DNA from: G963422445 sp963422445 | GTDB lineage: Bacteria; Pseudomonadota; Alphaproteobacteria; Thalassobaculales; Thalassobaculaceae | NCBI GenBank assembly: GCA_963422445.2 | Contig: OY729512.2 | Location: 310,001 to 374,000, forward strand | Reading direction: 5' to 3' | Length of the DNA: 64,000 nucleotides | Part shown: in pieces, positions 9,569 to 18,703 of the stretch | How positions within the stretch are numbered: the first letter of the stretch is position 1 | Layout of the letters: each line of letters starts with the position of its first letter | Made by a program: the position numbers and the translations under genes | Notes under the pieces: model-generated | Databases searched by the model: none | Told to the model about the DNA's origin: nothing | The model's input: only the letters and a program-made list of their open reading frames with translations

Positions 9569-10548
9569 CTGCCGAACGACCGGGCTACCACGGCCGGGGC
9601 CAACCGCGCGACAACATCGTTCTTCCTTTCCAGCTCGAACCCGGCGGCATTCGCGGCCGGTTCGTGACGCTCGGAACGGCGGCGGACAAAATTCTTTCGA
9701 ATCACGACCATCCGCATTCCGTCGCCCGGCTTGAAGCCGAGTTGCTGGCGCTTGCGGCCTGTCTCGCCGACACCTTGAAATATAAGGGTGTCTTCACATT
9801 GCAGGTCAATGGCAATGGTCCGGTGAAAACACTGATGGCCGATGTCACCAGCGACGGTGCACTGCGGGGCTATGCCGGTTTCGATGCCCCTGCCTTGGCG
9901 GCCATGGAATCCGAACACGGTCCCGATCTGCCGCTGCAACGCTTGACCAATGGCGGATACATCGCATTCACAGTCGATCAGGGTCAGCGCGCGGATCGCT
10001 ATCAGGGCCTTGTCGAACTGTCCGACGCAACGCTTGCCACCTGCGCGACGACATATTTCCGGAACTCCGAGCAGATCGGGACCGGGCTGCAGGTTGCCGC
10101 AACCCGGTCCTACAACGGATCCTGGCGATCCTCGGCGTTGATGATCCAGAAGCTGCCTGCGGCCGGCAACGCGGCCACGAGGAGCGAAATCAGGAATGAC
10201 CTGCATGACGAAAACTGGCACACTGCGCTTGTCCTGATGAACAGTTGCACGGCGCAGGAGCTTGTCGACCCGACGCTTGCGCCGGAAGCCTTGCTCTACG
10301 GCTTGTTTCACGAAACCGGCGTTCGGGTCTATCCTGAACAACCGCTTGTCGCGCAATGTCGCTGTTCCGGCCGCAAGGTCGAAAACGTGCTCCGGTTACT
10401 GACGGCCGAACAACTCGCGGACATGACAGTGGACGGCGTGGTAACCGTCACCTGCGAGTTCTGCAAGACCGAGCGACGGTACGATGAGGCTGCTCTTTCC
10501 GGACTGCGCGCACCCGCCGGCGCTTCCGTATCGCAGTCCCCCACTTGA
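9565..10548 (+). CDS. hslO: Redox-regulated chaperone Hsp33
   Basis: Cytosolic holdase turned on by oxidation of a C-terminal zinc centre. I use ATG 9565, overlapping the argF stop. 327 residues. N-terminal core with 'VNGNGPVKTLMADV' near residue 90; C-terminal zinc ligands as CRC (near 270) and CEFC (near 305), the CxC...CxxC pattern that senses peroxide or hypochlorous acid. Downstream is a lipoprotein gene 18 bp away, probably in the same transcript. Confidence 0.95.
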   Translation: MTAERPGYHGRGQPRDNIVLPFQLEPGGIRGRFVTLGTAADKILSNHDHPHSVARLEAELLALAACLADTLKYKGVFTLQVNGNGPVKTLMADVTSDGALRGYAGFDAPALAAMESEHGPDLPLQRLTNGGYIAFTVDQGQRADRYQGLVELSDATLATCATTYFRNSEQIGTGLQVAATRSYNGSWRSSALMIQKLPAAGNAATRSEIRNDLHDENWHTALVLMNSCTAQELVDPTLAPEALLYGLFHETGVRVYPEQPLVAQCRCSGRKVENVLRLLTAEQLADMTVDGVVTVTCEFCKTERRYDEAALSGLRAPAGASVSQSPT

Positions 10549-10566
10549 GACATCGAGGCTGAAAGG

Positions 10567-11178
10567 ATGTCGCGACATTCACAGGGTTTGACATGCCGTA
10601 CCGCCTGCAAGCGCGCCGCCGTATCAGCGCTTCTGGGGTTTTTAAGCGCTTGTACCGTGTCACCGACTGCACTCTCGTTGCCAGAGCTGAGCTTCACCGA
10701 CATCCCGGCGATCCGGCTCGATGTCGCGACGCTCGAGATCGTAAACGAATATCAGATGCCGTTTCAGGCGCCTTTCATCGAGCATGACACGCCGGTCGCA
10801 CCTGGCGCCGTGGCCGAGCGCTGGGCCCGTGATGTCCTGAAACCCGTCGGAACCTCAGGCACGGCACGTTTCGTGATCAGCGAAGGGTCGATTACCGAAA
10901 CCAGTTTGAAAACCCGGTCGGGGATTCGCGGAATTCTCACCCTTGAGGCCTCCGAGGAGTATGAGGCGACCGTTCGGGCGACGCTGGAAATCCGTGATAC
11001 GACCGGCGGGACTGCAACCGCTTCGGCCTTCGCCAGGCACAGCCGGACCGCCCGTGAAGATGTGTCTCTCAACCAGCGCGTCAGACTCTGGTACGAGTTG
11101 GTAATACGGGTGATGGTAAACTTCGAATCCGCGTTCCGGACGCAGGCTGAACGGCATCTCGGCGCTTATCGATTGTGA
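10567..11178 (+). CDS. Putative outer-membrane lipoprotein
   Basis: 203 residues. N-terminal signal with basic residues, a short hydrophobic run and a lipobox-like 'LSAC' around residue 29, so a lipoprotein is likely. The remainder is a soluble domain ending 'SLNQRVRLWYELVIRVMVNFE...HLGAYRL', a pattern I associate with an uncharacterised lipoprotein often found after argF/hslO in Rhodospirillales. Function unknown. Start at ATG 10567. It ends 47 bp before the convergent pdxY. Confidence 0.75.
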   Translation: MSRHSQGLTCRTACKRAAVSALLGFLSACTVSPTALSLPELSFTDIPAIRLDVATLEIVNEYQMPFQAPFIEHDTPVAPGAVAERWARDVLKPVGTSGTARFVISEGSITETSLKTRSGIRGILTLEASEEYEATVRATLEIRDTTGGTATASAFARHSRTAREDVSLNQRVRLWYELVIRVMVNFESAFRTQAERHLGAYRL

Positions 11179-11225
11179 TCTCGCAGACCGTGTCCCGAAC
11201 AGCGGTCAGAGGCCGCCGGACCGGT

Positions 11226-12062
11226 TCATACCAGTCTTGTCACCGATGACATTGCGCCGTCTGCCGGCAACTGCGGCAATGCCGCGACAAGCGCAAGCTC
11301 CCGGGTCTCGTGCTGCTCGGTAAGCCTTGTGACAACGTCGAGACCCGCTGTCGCACCTGCAAGCGATGCGGACAAATCTCTCTGCGGGAGATAATGACCC
11401 GTGAACAGGGCAGCGAACAAATCTCCGGTGCCATTGAAAGGCCGGTTGCGATAGCGGCTAGCCACGCGCCACGCGCCAAGGGCGGTGATCCCGTAAACCG
11501 CGATTTCGGCGACCTCCCGGACACCAGTGACAATAACCAGTGACGGGCCGCGATCCAGCAAAGCCCGGGCTGCAGCGAACAGGCTTTTCCGGTCATGAAT
11601 CCCGGTATCGGTCAGCCAGCCGAGTTCGCTGACATTCGGAATCACGATATCGGCAAGCGGCAAAAGGGACTCCCGGATCGCTCTCGGAATCTCCGCTTCA
11701 ACAAATATCCGGCCATGATCTCCGATGACCGGATCGAGGACATACAACATCTCCTGGCAAATCTGCCTGAACGACCGGACGGCATCGGCAATGACAGCGG
11801 CCGTGGCAGCCTGACCAAGATAGCCCGACAGCACGGCATCACGCCAGCCCGGTGTCCAGATCCGGCCGAGATCTTCGATGAGCCCGGCAATCTCCTCCGG
11901 TTCCGTGGCCCGGCCGGCGAACCGCCCGTATCCCGGATGATTCGAGAAGCGTACGGTGTCAATACGCCAGACATCCTGCCCCAAGCTTTGTAACGCAGGA
12001 ACAGCCGCCGCGTTGCCAACATAGCCCAAGGCCACCGCCGACTGAATACTCAAGACCGTCAT
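11226..12062 (-). CDS. pdxY: Pyridoxal kinase
   Basis: ATP-dependent kinase of the ribokinase fold that phosphorylates pyridoxal in PLP salvage. Started at ATG 12062 (MTVLSIQSAVALGYVGN); 278 residues. Motifs: N-terminal 'SIQSAVALGYVGNAAA', 'VLDPVIGDHGRIFV' near residue 108, and the anion hole/catalytic 'FNGTGDLFAALF' near 213 with the GTGD Asp. It lies downstream of asd on the same strand with a 198 bp gap, so it may have its own promoter. Confidence 0.9.
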   Translation of the reverse strand: MTVLSIQSAVALGYVGNAAAVPALQSLGQDVWRIDTVRFSNHPGYGRFAGRATEPEEIAGLIEDLGRIWTPGWRDAVLSGYLGQAATAAVIADAVRSFRQICQEMLYVLDPVIGDHGRIFVEAEIPRAIRESLLPLADIVIPNVSELGWLTDTGIHDRKSLFAAARALLDRGPSLVIVTGVREVAEIAVYGITALGAWRVASRYRNRPFNGTGDLFAALFTGHYLPQRDLSASLAGATAGLDVVTRLTEQHETRELALVAALPQLPADGAMSSVTRLV

Positions 12063-12260
12063 GCAATGTCCGCCCGAACACCGTTGCCGCGGTCGCGCCA
12101 TCGCCGATCATGACCCGAAACACCTCACAGCCGACAACGACCCAAATCCCGCCGAACGGCCTGTGCCGTCATCGGCCATCCGAAAACGCCGGCATAGCCC
12201 GTCGGCGGCCGGACTCTCCCGGCACGACGAGCAGGCCGGCTACCGAACAGCCTACGGGCC

Positions 12261-13295
12261 TTACGCAGCAGCCCGAAAATGCGTCTGCACCAGGGCCTCG
12301 GCGATCTGGACCGCATTCAGGGCCGCACCCTTGCGCAGATTGTCCGATACACACCAGAACACCAGCCCGTTTTCTACGGATGGATCAACGCGCAAACGGC
12401 TGACATAGACTGAATCCTCGCCCGCGCATTCCTGCGGCGTGACATAGCCGCCATCGACACGATGGTCGACAACGACAACGCCCGGAAAAGCATTCAGGAC
12501 TTCGCGCGCGCCAGCCACATCAATCGGATTCCCGGTCTCGACGAACACCGCCTCGGCATGACCGATGAATACCGGAACCCGAACGCAATGCGCCACCAGA
12601 TTGACATCGGGATCCAGGATCTTGCGAGTCTCCGCCGCCATCTTCCATTCTTCCCGGGTCGACCCGTCATCCATGAAATTATCGATATGAGGAATACAGT
12701 TAAAGGCGATCTGTTTGGTAAATTCCCCTTGCTCGATCGGATCATTGACGTAAACCGCGCGGGTCTGGTTGAACAGTTCGTCCATCCCGCTGTTCCCCGC
12801 GCCGGAGACCGACTGGTAGGTCGATACCACCACCCGCTTGACGACAAACGCGTCATGCAGCGGTTTCAGCGCCATGACCAGTTGCGCTGTCGAACAATTC
12901 GGATTGGCAATGATGTTCCGTTGACGATAACCGGCAAGGGCTGCCCCGTTCACTTCCGGTACAACGAGCGGGACATCCGGCTCCATGCGCCAGCGGGAGC
13001 TGTTGTCGATGACCACGGCACCCTGTTCGGCAGCGACGGGCGCATAGTCACCGGACACCGCCCCGCCGGCCGAGAACAGGACGATGTCGGTATCGCTGAA
13101 ATCATGTGTTTTCAGTGCCGCGACACGGAGTGTTCGACCCTCGCCGTAGGACACTTCCTTTCCGATCGAGGATTCCGAAGCCAGCGCCACGACCTCATCT
13201 GCAGGAAATTTCCGCTCTTCAAGTGTTTGCAGCATTTCGCGGCCGACTGCTCCTGTCGCGCCGGCCACTGCAATCCGGTATCCCATGTCATTCAT
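12261..13295 (-). CDS. asd: Aspartate-semialdehyde dehydrogenase
   Basis: NADPH-dependent reduction of aspartyl phosphate, the entry to lysine/DAP, threonine and methionine. 344 residues from ATG 13295; an alternative ATG at 13286 fits family N-termini (MGYRIAVAGATGAVG) equally well, and neither has a strong ribosome site. 'GATGAVGREML' binds NADP. Catalytic Cys in 'NPNCSTAQ' near 133, substrate-binding 'HCVRVPVFIGHAE' near 237. Last of the leu-asd run, 71 bp after leuB. Confidence 0.96.
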   Translation of the reverse strand: MNDMGYRIAVAGATGAVGREMLQTLEERKFPADEVVALASESSIGKEVSYGEGRTLRVAALKTHDFSDTDIVLFSAGGAVSGDYAPVAAEQGAVVIDNSSRWRMEPDVPLVVPEVNGAALAGYRQRNIIANPNCSTAQLVMALKPLHDAFVVKRVVVSTYQSVSGAGNSGMDELFNQTRAVYVNDPIEQGEFTKQIAFNCIPHIDNFMDDGSTREEWKMAAETRKILDPDVNLVAHCVRVPVFIGHAEAVFVETGNPIDVAGAREVLNAFPGVVVVDHRVDGGYVTPQECAGEDSVYVSRLRVDPSVENGLVFWCVSDNLRKGAALNAVQIAEALVQTHFRAAA

Positions 13296-13366
13296 CCACT
13301 TGCAGGCTCATGCAGCCTGCCGTCAGACTCTCGCACTGTCGCAAAACCGGCCCCGGCAGCACCAAT

Positions 13367-14485
13367 TCAGGCGACCTTGTCCAGTTCCGCCAGAATCGCG
13401 TCCGTCATTGCCCCGGTTGAAACCGCGATCATGCCGTCCTGCAAAATATCGGCGGTGCGCAATCCCGATGCCAGCACGGTCTCGATTGCCGCATCGATCA
13501 TGTCGGCATCGCCGCTCATGTCGAAGGAATAACGCAACGCCATCGAGAAGCTGAGCAATTCGGCAATCGGGTTGGCCAGGTCCCGGCCGGCAATGTCCGG
13601 TGCCGAGCCATGCACGGGCTCATAAAGAGCATGTCGTTTTCCGGTCGTCGGATCCGTCGCGCCCAGCGATGCCGACGGCAGCATCCCCAGTGACCCGGTC
13701 AGCATCGCCGCACAATCCGAAAGCATGTCTCCAAACAGATTGTCAGTCACGATAACATCGAACTGCCGCGGATTACGCACCAGTTGCATGCCGCAATTGT
13801 CGGCGTACATGTGCTCGGTCTCAAGCCCGTCGCCTTCAGCGGCAAACAAGGCCTGCATGGTTTCGCGCCACAACACGCCCGACATCATGACATTGGCCTT
13901 TTCAACCGATGTCACCTTGCCGCGCCGCTTGCGCGCCAGATCCATTGCCACCCGGCCGATGCGCTCGATTTCCGGCGTTGTGTAAAGATTCGTGTCGAAC
14001 CCCTTGCGGGTGCCATCCGGCAAGTCTTCTATCCCGCGCGGTTCGGCAAAATAGATGCCGCCGGTCAATTCGCGAAGAATGAGGATATCCAAGCCGGCGA
14101 CCAGATCACGTTTGAGGCTCGATGAGTCCGCCATGGCGTCGAACACCATGGCCGGCCGGAGATTGGCGAACAGGTCCATCTCCTTGCGCAACCGCAGCAG
14201 GCCACGCTCCGGCTTCAGGTCGAATGGCAGATCGTCATACTTCGGACCGCCAACCGAACCGAACAGAACGGCATCGCAATCAACGGCATCGGCCAAGGTT
14301 TCGTCGGTCAGCGGCGTCCCGTGTGCATCGTAGGCCGCACCGCCGACCAGCCCCTTCTGCAGGTCGAAGGTGACCGAACGTTTCCGGGCCAGCCAGTCGA
14401 CCACACGCAAGACCTGACCGACGACTTCCGGACCAATTCCGTCACCGGGCAGAACCAGCAGTTTTCTGTTCGATGTCATCGTCAT
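13367..14485 (-). CDS. leuB: 3-isopropylmalate dehydrogenase
   Basis: NAD-dependent oxidative decarboxylation in leucine synthesis. 372 residues from ATG 14485. N-terminal 'LLVLPGDGIGPEVV', substrate motif 'RELTGGIYF' near 137, and the signature 'VTDNLFGDMLSDCAAMLTGSLGMLPSAS' around 243-270, followed by 'EPVHGSAPDIAG'. Begins 6 bp after the leuD stop, so it is read in the leuC-leuD-leuB unit. Confidence 0.97.
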   Translation of the reverse strand: MTMTSNRKLLVLPGDGIGPEVVGQVLRVVDWLARKRSVTFDLQKGLVGGAAYDAHGTPLTDETLADAVDCDAVLFGSVGGPKYDDLPFDLKPERGLLRLRKEMDLFANLRPAMVFDAMADSSSLKRDLVAGLDILILRELTGGIYFAEPRGIEDLPDGTRKGFDTNLYTTPEIERIGRVAMDLARKRRGKVTSVEKANVMMSGVLWRETMQALFAAEGDGLETEHMYADNCGMQLVRNPRQFDVIVTDNLFGDMLSDCAAMLTGSLGMLPSASLGATDPTTGKRHALYEPVHGSAPDIAGRDLANPIAELLSFSMALRYSFDMSGDADMIDAAIETVLASGLRTADILQDGMIAVSTGAMTDAILAELDKVA

Positions 14486-14491
14486 CCGGTC

Positions 14492-15097
14492 CTAGATCCA
14501 GGGTTGTTCGGCTGCGCGCCGTTGCTCGAAGTCCTCGATCTTTGTCGCTTTATGCATTGTCAAACCGATATCGTCGAGGCCATTCACGAGGCAGTGTTTA
14601 CGGAATGCGTCGATCTCGAAGCTAATCTTCTTGCCATTCGGCCGCCCGATCTCCTGCGCCGTCAGATCGATTTCGAGGATGGAATTGGCGCCCTGTTCAG
14701 CGTCTTCCATGAGGTCGTCGAGCTGCTCACGGGTAACAGTGATCGGGAGAATGCCGTTCTTGAAGCAGTTGTTGTAGAAGATGTCTGCGAAACTGGTGGA
14801 AATCACGCATTTGACGCCGAAATCCAGCAAGGCCCAGGGCGCATGCTCGCGCGAGGACCCGCATCCAAAATTGTCGCCGGCAACCAGAACACTGGCATTC
14901 CGGTAGGCTGGCTTGTTGAGAACGAAATCCGGATTCTCGGAGCCGTCAACCTGGTATCGCATCTCGCTGAACAGATGTTTGCCAAGACCAGTACGCTTGA
15001 TAGTCTTCAGGAACTGCTTTGGAATGACCTTGTCGGTATCAATATTGATCATGTCGAGCGGCGCAGCCACGCCGCGATGGGTCTCGAATTTTTCCAT
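14492..15097 (-). CDS. leuD: 3-isopropylmalate dehydratase, small subunit
   Basis: Swivel domain of isopropylmalate isomerase; pairs with LeuC. 201 residues, ATG overlapping the leuC stop (TGATG). Motifs: 'DTDKVIPKQFLK' near residue 20 and 'DNFGCGSSREHAPWAL' near 73, the active-site loop. Length is normal for the proteobacterial type. Confidence 0.97.
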   Translation of the reverse strand: MEKFETHRGVAAPLDMINIDTDKVIPKQFLKTIKRTGLGKHLFSEMRYQVDGSENPDFVLNKPAYRNASVLVAGDNFGCGSSREHAPWALLDFGVKCVISTSFADIFYNNCFKNGILPITVTREQLDDLMEDAEQGANSILEIDLTAQEIGRPNGKKISFEIDAFRKHCLVNGLDDIGLTMHKATKIEDFEQRRAAEQPWI

Positions 15098-16524
15098 CAG
15101 TCTCCTCCCTTTTCGCGCATCAGGTCCCGAACATCGGCGAGCCGGCCGGTGAGTGCTGCCGCGGTCGCCATGGCCGGGCTGACCAGATGCGTACGACCGC
15201 CGAAGCCCTGGCGGCCTTCGAAATTCCGGTTCGACGTCGAGGCGCAGCGCTGCCCGGGCTCAAGCCGGTCCGCGTTCATCGCCAGGCACATCGAGCAGCC
15301 CGGCTCGATACGCCAATCAAATCCAGCCTCCTCGAAGATCCGGCCGAGGCCCTCCTGTTCCGCCTGCTCCCGCACCAGACCGGACCCGGCGACGATCATG
15401 GCGTGAACGCCATCAGCGACCTTGCGTCCACGCGCAATTTCGGCGACCGCGCGCAGATCCTCGATGCGGCCGTTGGTACAGGAGCCGATGAAGACCTTGT
15501 CGACCGGAATCTCGGAAATCGGCTTGCCGGCGGTCAGCCCCATATAGTCCAGCGACCGTGCGACCTTGGCCCGGCGCTGTTCATCGTCGATCTTGTCCGG
15601 ATCCGGCACGACGCCCGTTACCGGCAGGACTTCCTCTGGATTGGTGCCCCATGTGACTTGCGGCGCGATATCGGCAGCCTCAAGGAGGACCTCCTTGTCG
15701 TAAACGGCACCCGCATCGGATGGCAGGGTCTTCCAATAGGCAATGGCCTGCTCCCAGGCACCAGCCTTCGGCGCCATCGGCTTGCCCTCGAGATATGCGA
15801 AGGTCGTTTCGTCCGGCGCGATCATGCCGGCCCGGGCACCGGCCTCGATCGCCATGTTGCAGACCGTCATGCGGGCTTCCATGGAGAGATCCCGAATCGC
15901 GTCACCGGCAAATTCGACCACATGTCCGGTACCGCCGGCGGTACCGATCTGGCCGATGATGGCGAGAATCACATCCTTGGCCGTCACACCCGCGGCAAGT
16001 TTACCCTTCACCGTGACCCGCATGTTGCGGGCCGGCTGTTGCACCAGTGTCTGGCTCGCCAGCACATGCTCGACTTCCGACGTGCCGATGCCGAAGGCAA
16101 GCGCCCCGAAAGCACCATGTGTCGCGGTATGGCTGTCGCCGCAAACGATCGTCATTCCCGGCTGGGTGAAGCCCTGTTCCGGACCGATGATGTGCACAAT
16201 GCCCCGCCGCACATCGCCAAGCCCGAAATACGGCACGCCAAACTCCCTGACATTGGCCTCCAGAGTTTCGACCTGGATCCGTGAGTCCTCTTCGGCGATA
16301 CCCGCGGCGATATCGGTCGTCGGCGTGTTGTGATCGGCCACCGCAAGGGTCAGGTCGGTGCGCCGGACCTTGCGGCCGGCATTCCGCAATCCCTCAAAAG
16401 CCTGCGGACTGGTCACTTCGTGGACCAGATGACGGTCGATATAGATCAGGCAGGTTCCGTCATCTTGACGGTCGATAAGATGGGCGTCCCAGATCTTGTC
16501 GAACAAAGTACGCGGCTTCGCCAT
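15097..16524 (-). CDS. leuC: 3-isopropylmalate dehydratase, large subunit
   Basis: Aconitase-family [4Fe-4S] subunit of isopropylmalate isomerase. 475 residues. ATG 16524 sits behind a strong AAGGAGG. Cluster ligands are seen as 'IGSCTNGR' near 350 and 'GCSMCLAMN' near 413. 'CGDSHTATHGAFG' near 130 is the substrate loop. The gap to rplS is 88 bp. I see no leader peptide or attenuator in it, so the unit may continue from rplS or start here. Confidence 0.97.
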   Translation of the reverse strand: MAKPRTLFDKIWDAHLIDRQDDGTCLIYIDRHLVHEVTSPQAFEGLRNAGRKVRRTDLTLAVADHNTPTTDIAAGIAEEDSRIQVETLEANVREFGVPYFGLGDVRRGIVHIIGPEQGFTQPGMTIVCGDSHTATHGAFGALAFGIGTSEVEHVLASQTLVQQPARNMRVTVKGKLAAGVTAKDVILAIIGQIGTAGGTGHVVEFAGDAIRDLSMEARMTVCNMAIEAGARAGMIAPDETTFAYLEGKPMAPKAGAWEQAIAYWKTLPSDAGAVYDKEVLLEAADIAPQVTWGTNPEEVLPVTGVVPDPDKIDDEQRRAKVARSLDYMGLTAGKPISEIPVDKVFIGSCTNGRIEDLRAVAEIARGRKVADGVHAMIVAGSGLVREQAEQEGLGRIFEEAGFDWRIEPGCSMCLAMNADRLEPGQRCASTSNRNFEGRQGFGGRTHLVSPAMATAAALTGRLADVRDLMREKGGD

Positions 16525-16612
16525 GATTGCGTCGCCTCCTTGATGCTTGTCATTACGTTAGACCGGCCGGCTTCCCGGCATGCGGCGCCTACCGAAACGG
16601 CAGGGCCCGCCG

Positions 16613-16996
16613 CTACTTCGACCGTGATCGTGCCGGACGGGTAATTTTTTCGGGAATACGGGCTGCCTTGCCACGTCGTCCCCGCAGATAATAGAGCTTG
16701 GCCCGGCGAACCCGGCCGCGGCGAACCACCTCGATATCCGCGATGCGGGGTGAATAGAGCGGAAAAACCCGTTCGACCCCCTCGCCGTAGGATATCTTGC
16801 GCACCGTGAAGCTGGCATTGATCGTGCCGGCCTTGCGGGCGATGCAGACGCCCTCGAAAACCTGAACACGTTCGCGCGTCCCTTCGACCACCTTGACGTG
16901 AACCCGAACCGTGTCGCCCGGAGCAAAGTCCGGCAACGGGCGGGCACTAGCGATCTTGTCCGCCTGTTCCCGATTGATCTGTTCGACGATATTCAT
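16613..16996 (-). CDS. rplS: 50S ribosomal protein L19
   Basis: 127 residues from ATG 16996 (MNIVEQINREQADK); the ATG overlaps the trmD stop as ATGA. Conserved 'FAPGDTVRVHVKVVEGTRERVQVFEG' block, 'SFTVRKISYGEGVER' and 'RRAKLYYLR'. Sits at the 30S-50S interface. The basic tail RPARSRSK is a usual extension. Confidence 0.98.
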   Translation of the reverse strand: MNIVEQINREQADKIASARPLPDFAPGDTVRVHVKVVEGTRERVQVFEGVCIARKAGTINASFTVRKISYGEGVERVFPLYSPRIADIEVVRRGRVRRAKLYYLRGRRGKAARIPEKITRPARSRSK

Positions 16997-17778
16997 CCGT
17001 CCTGCTCCAGATTTTCGCTGTCTTGATCCTGCGTTTGCTTCAGATCGCAACCCCGGTAGCGGATCCAGAGATCCGGGCGCCGATCCCGTGTGATGCGTTC
17101 CGCCTGCCGGCGCCGCCATGCCTTGATATTGGCGTGATGGCCCGAAAGCAATATTTCGGGAACGGATCTGCCTTTCCATTCCCGCGGCTGCGTAAACAGG
17201 GGATATTCCAGCAATCCCCCGACAAAACTCTCCTCTGCCAACGCGTCGGCAGCGCCGACCACGCCGGGTAGCAGCCTGACACAGGCGTCGAGCACGGTCA
17301 GGGCCGCGACTTCACCGCCGGACAGGACATAGTCGCCAACACTGACCTCCTCCAGGGTACGGGCTTCGATCACGCGTTCATCGATGCCTTCGTACCGGCC
17401 ACAAAGCAGAACCACGCCCGGTTCCGCAGCCAATGTCGCCGCCAGCGCCTGATCGAACGGCCGGCCCCTTGGCGAAAGGTAGATCCGGCGACCGGGCATT
17501 TCCTCGACCGCGCCAAGCGCCGCGTCCACGACATCCGGCCTGAGAACCATCCCGGCGCCGCCCCCGAAAAGGCTGTCGTCGACGGTGCGGTGCTTATCGC
17601 GCGCAAAGCTTCGGATGTCCAGTGTCTTGAGGGCCCAGAGTCCGTTCTCGAGCGCCCTGCCAGCCAGAGACAACCCCAGCGGTCCCGGAAAGACTCCGGG
17701 AAACAGGCTCAGTACGGTCGCCCGCCATGGCGCCGCTGCATCAGCCTGAACGCCCAATCCTGTCTCCGTCGGCTGCAT
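16993..17778 (-). CDS. trmD: tRNA (guanine-37-N1)-methyltransferase
   Basis: SPOUT methylase that makes m1G37 and prevents +1 frameshifting. I start at ATG 17778, giving 261 residues with 16 residues before the usual 'WRATVLSLFPG'. The start therefore overlaps the end of rimM by 38 bp; a TTG at 17757 is an alternative. The trefoil-knot SAM site is visible as 'LLCGRYEGIDERV' near 120 and 'SVGDYVLSGGE' near 145. The acidic C-terminal tail is longer than in most homologues. Confidence 0.96.
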   Translation of the reverse strand: MQPTETGLGVQADAAAPWRATVLSLFPGVFPGPLGLSLAGRALENGLWALKTLDIRSFARDKHRTVDDSLFGGGAGMVLRPDVVDAALGAVEEMPGRRIYLSPRGRPFDQALAATLAAEPGVVLLCGRYEGIDERVIEARTLEEVSVGDYVLSGGEVAALTVLDACVRLLPGVVGAADALAEESFVGGLLEYPLFTQPREWKGRSVPEILLSGHHANIKAWRRRQAERITRDRRPDLWIRYRGCDLKQTQDQDSENLEQDG

Positions 17779-18301
17779 CCCCGGTTTCCACATCATCGTC
17801 GAGCAAGCCTGGCATCGGATCGACGACAAGGCGTCCGCCCGCAACATCGACGACCGGAACAGTTGCCTTGTCGAAGGGCAACATCACCGACCGGCCCGAG
17901 CCAGCCAACCGAATGTCGATCAGTTCGCCGGCGCCGAAATTGTGGAGACCGGTCACGGTCCCGAGAACCTCGCCGCAGCTGCGCTCGACCGTCAGACCGA
18001 TGAGGTCGGCATGATAGTATTCGTCCTCCCCGGCCGGCGGCAGGATATCCCGCGAGGCATGCAACCTGATCCCGTTCAGCGCCGCCGCCGCAGTCCTGTC
18101 GGCAACGCCATCGACTCTCGCCAGCAACAGCCCCTGGTTGGTCCGCCCCCTGATCTCCAATGCGTAACGATGGCCGTCAGCATCTTCCAGGGTGCCGTAG
18201 GCGGCGATATCGTCCGCGATTTCGGTGAAGCTCTTGACCCGCACCAGACCGCGAACGCCGTGCGCGCCGGCGATAACGCCCAAGCAAATGCGTTCGTCCA
18301 T
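17741..18301 (-). CDS. rimM: 16S rRNA processing protein RimM
   Basis: Ribosome maturation factor that binds S19 and the 30S head. 186 residues. 'GVIAGAHGVRGLVRVKSFTE' is the conserved N-terminal start; the PRC-barrel half shows 'EYYHADLIGLTVE' near 92 and 'MLPF..ATVPVVDVAGGRLVVDP' near 140. It lies 40 bp after rpsP and overlaps trmD by 38 bp. Confidence 0.96.
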   Translation of the reverse strand: MDERICLGVIAGAHGVRGLVRVKSFTEIADDIAAYGTLEDADGHRYALEIRGRTNQGLLLARVDGVADRTAAAALNGIRLHASRDILPPAGEDEYYHADLIGLTVERSCGEVLGTVTGLHNFGAGELIDIRLAGSGRSVMLPFDKATVPVVDVAGGRLVVDPMPGLLDDDVETGDAADGDRIGRSG

Positions 18302-18341
18302 CCTGGCCTCTCACGACTCCGAAACCCGCGAAAAGCCAGGT

Positions 18342-18680
18342 TCAGGCGTTCTCGGCAACCGAAGCTTCGCGCTCGGCACGCTTTTTGCCCGGTGCCGATT
18401 TGCTCGGCTGGTCGCGGATATCGAAGGCCGGCATCAGATCGATCGACGCCAGAAACTTGTGCACGCGATCGGTCGGCCTAGCCCCGACATCGAGCCAGTG
18501 TCTGGCCCGGTTGGCATTCACCACAAGACGCTCGGGGTGATCGTTCGGGACCATCGGATTGTAGGTTCCGATTTTTTCGATGAAGCGGCCATCACGCGGC
18601 GCGGCGTTTTCCGCGACCACGATCCGGTAGAACGGGCGTTTTTTTGCCCCGCCGCGCGCGAGGCGTATTTTAAGAGCCAT
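18342..18680 (-). CDS. rpsP: 30S ribosomal protein S16
   Basis: 112 residues. 'MALKIRLARGGAKKRPFYRIVVAE' start, then 'PRDGRFIEKIGTYNPM' and 'RARHWLDVGARPTDRV', as in all bS16. A charged Ala/Lys-rich C-terminal extension follows. 23 bp downstream of ffh in the same direction. Confidence 0.98.
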   Translation of the reverse strand: MALKIRLARGGAKKRPFYRIVVAENAAPRDGRFIEKIGTYNPMVPNDHPERLVVNANRARHWLDVGARPTDRVHKFLASIDLMPAFDIRDQPSKSAPGKKRAEREASVAENA

Positions 18681-18703
18681 GTGTTGTTGTCCGTTTGAGG
18701 TTG

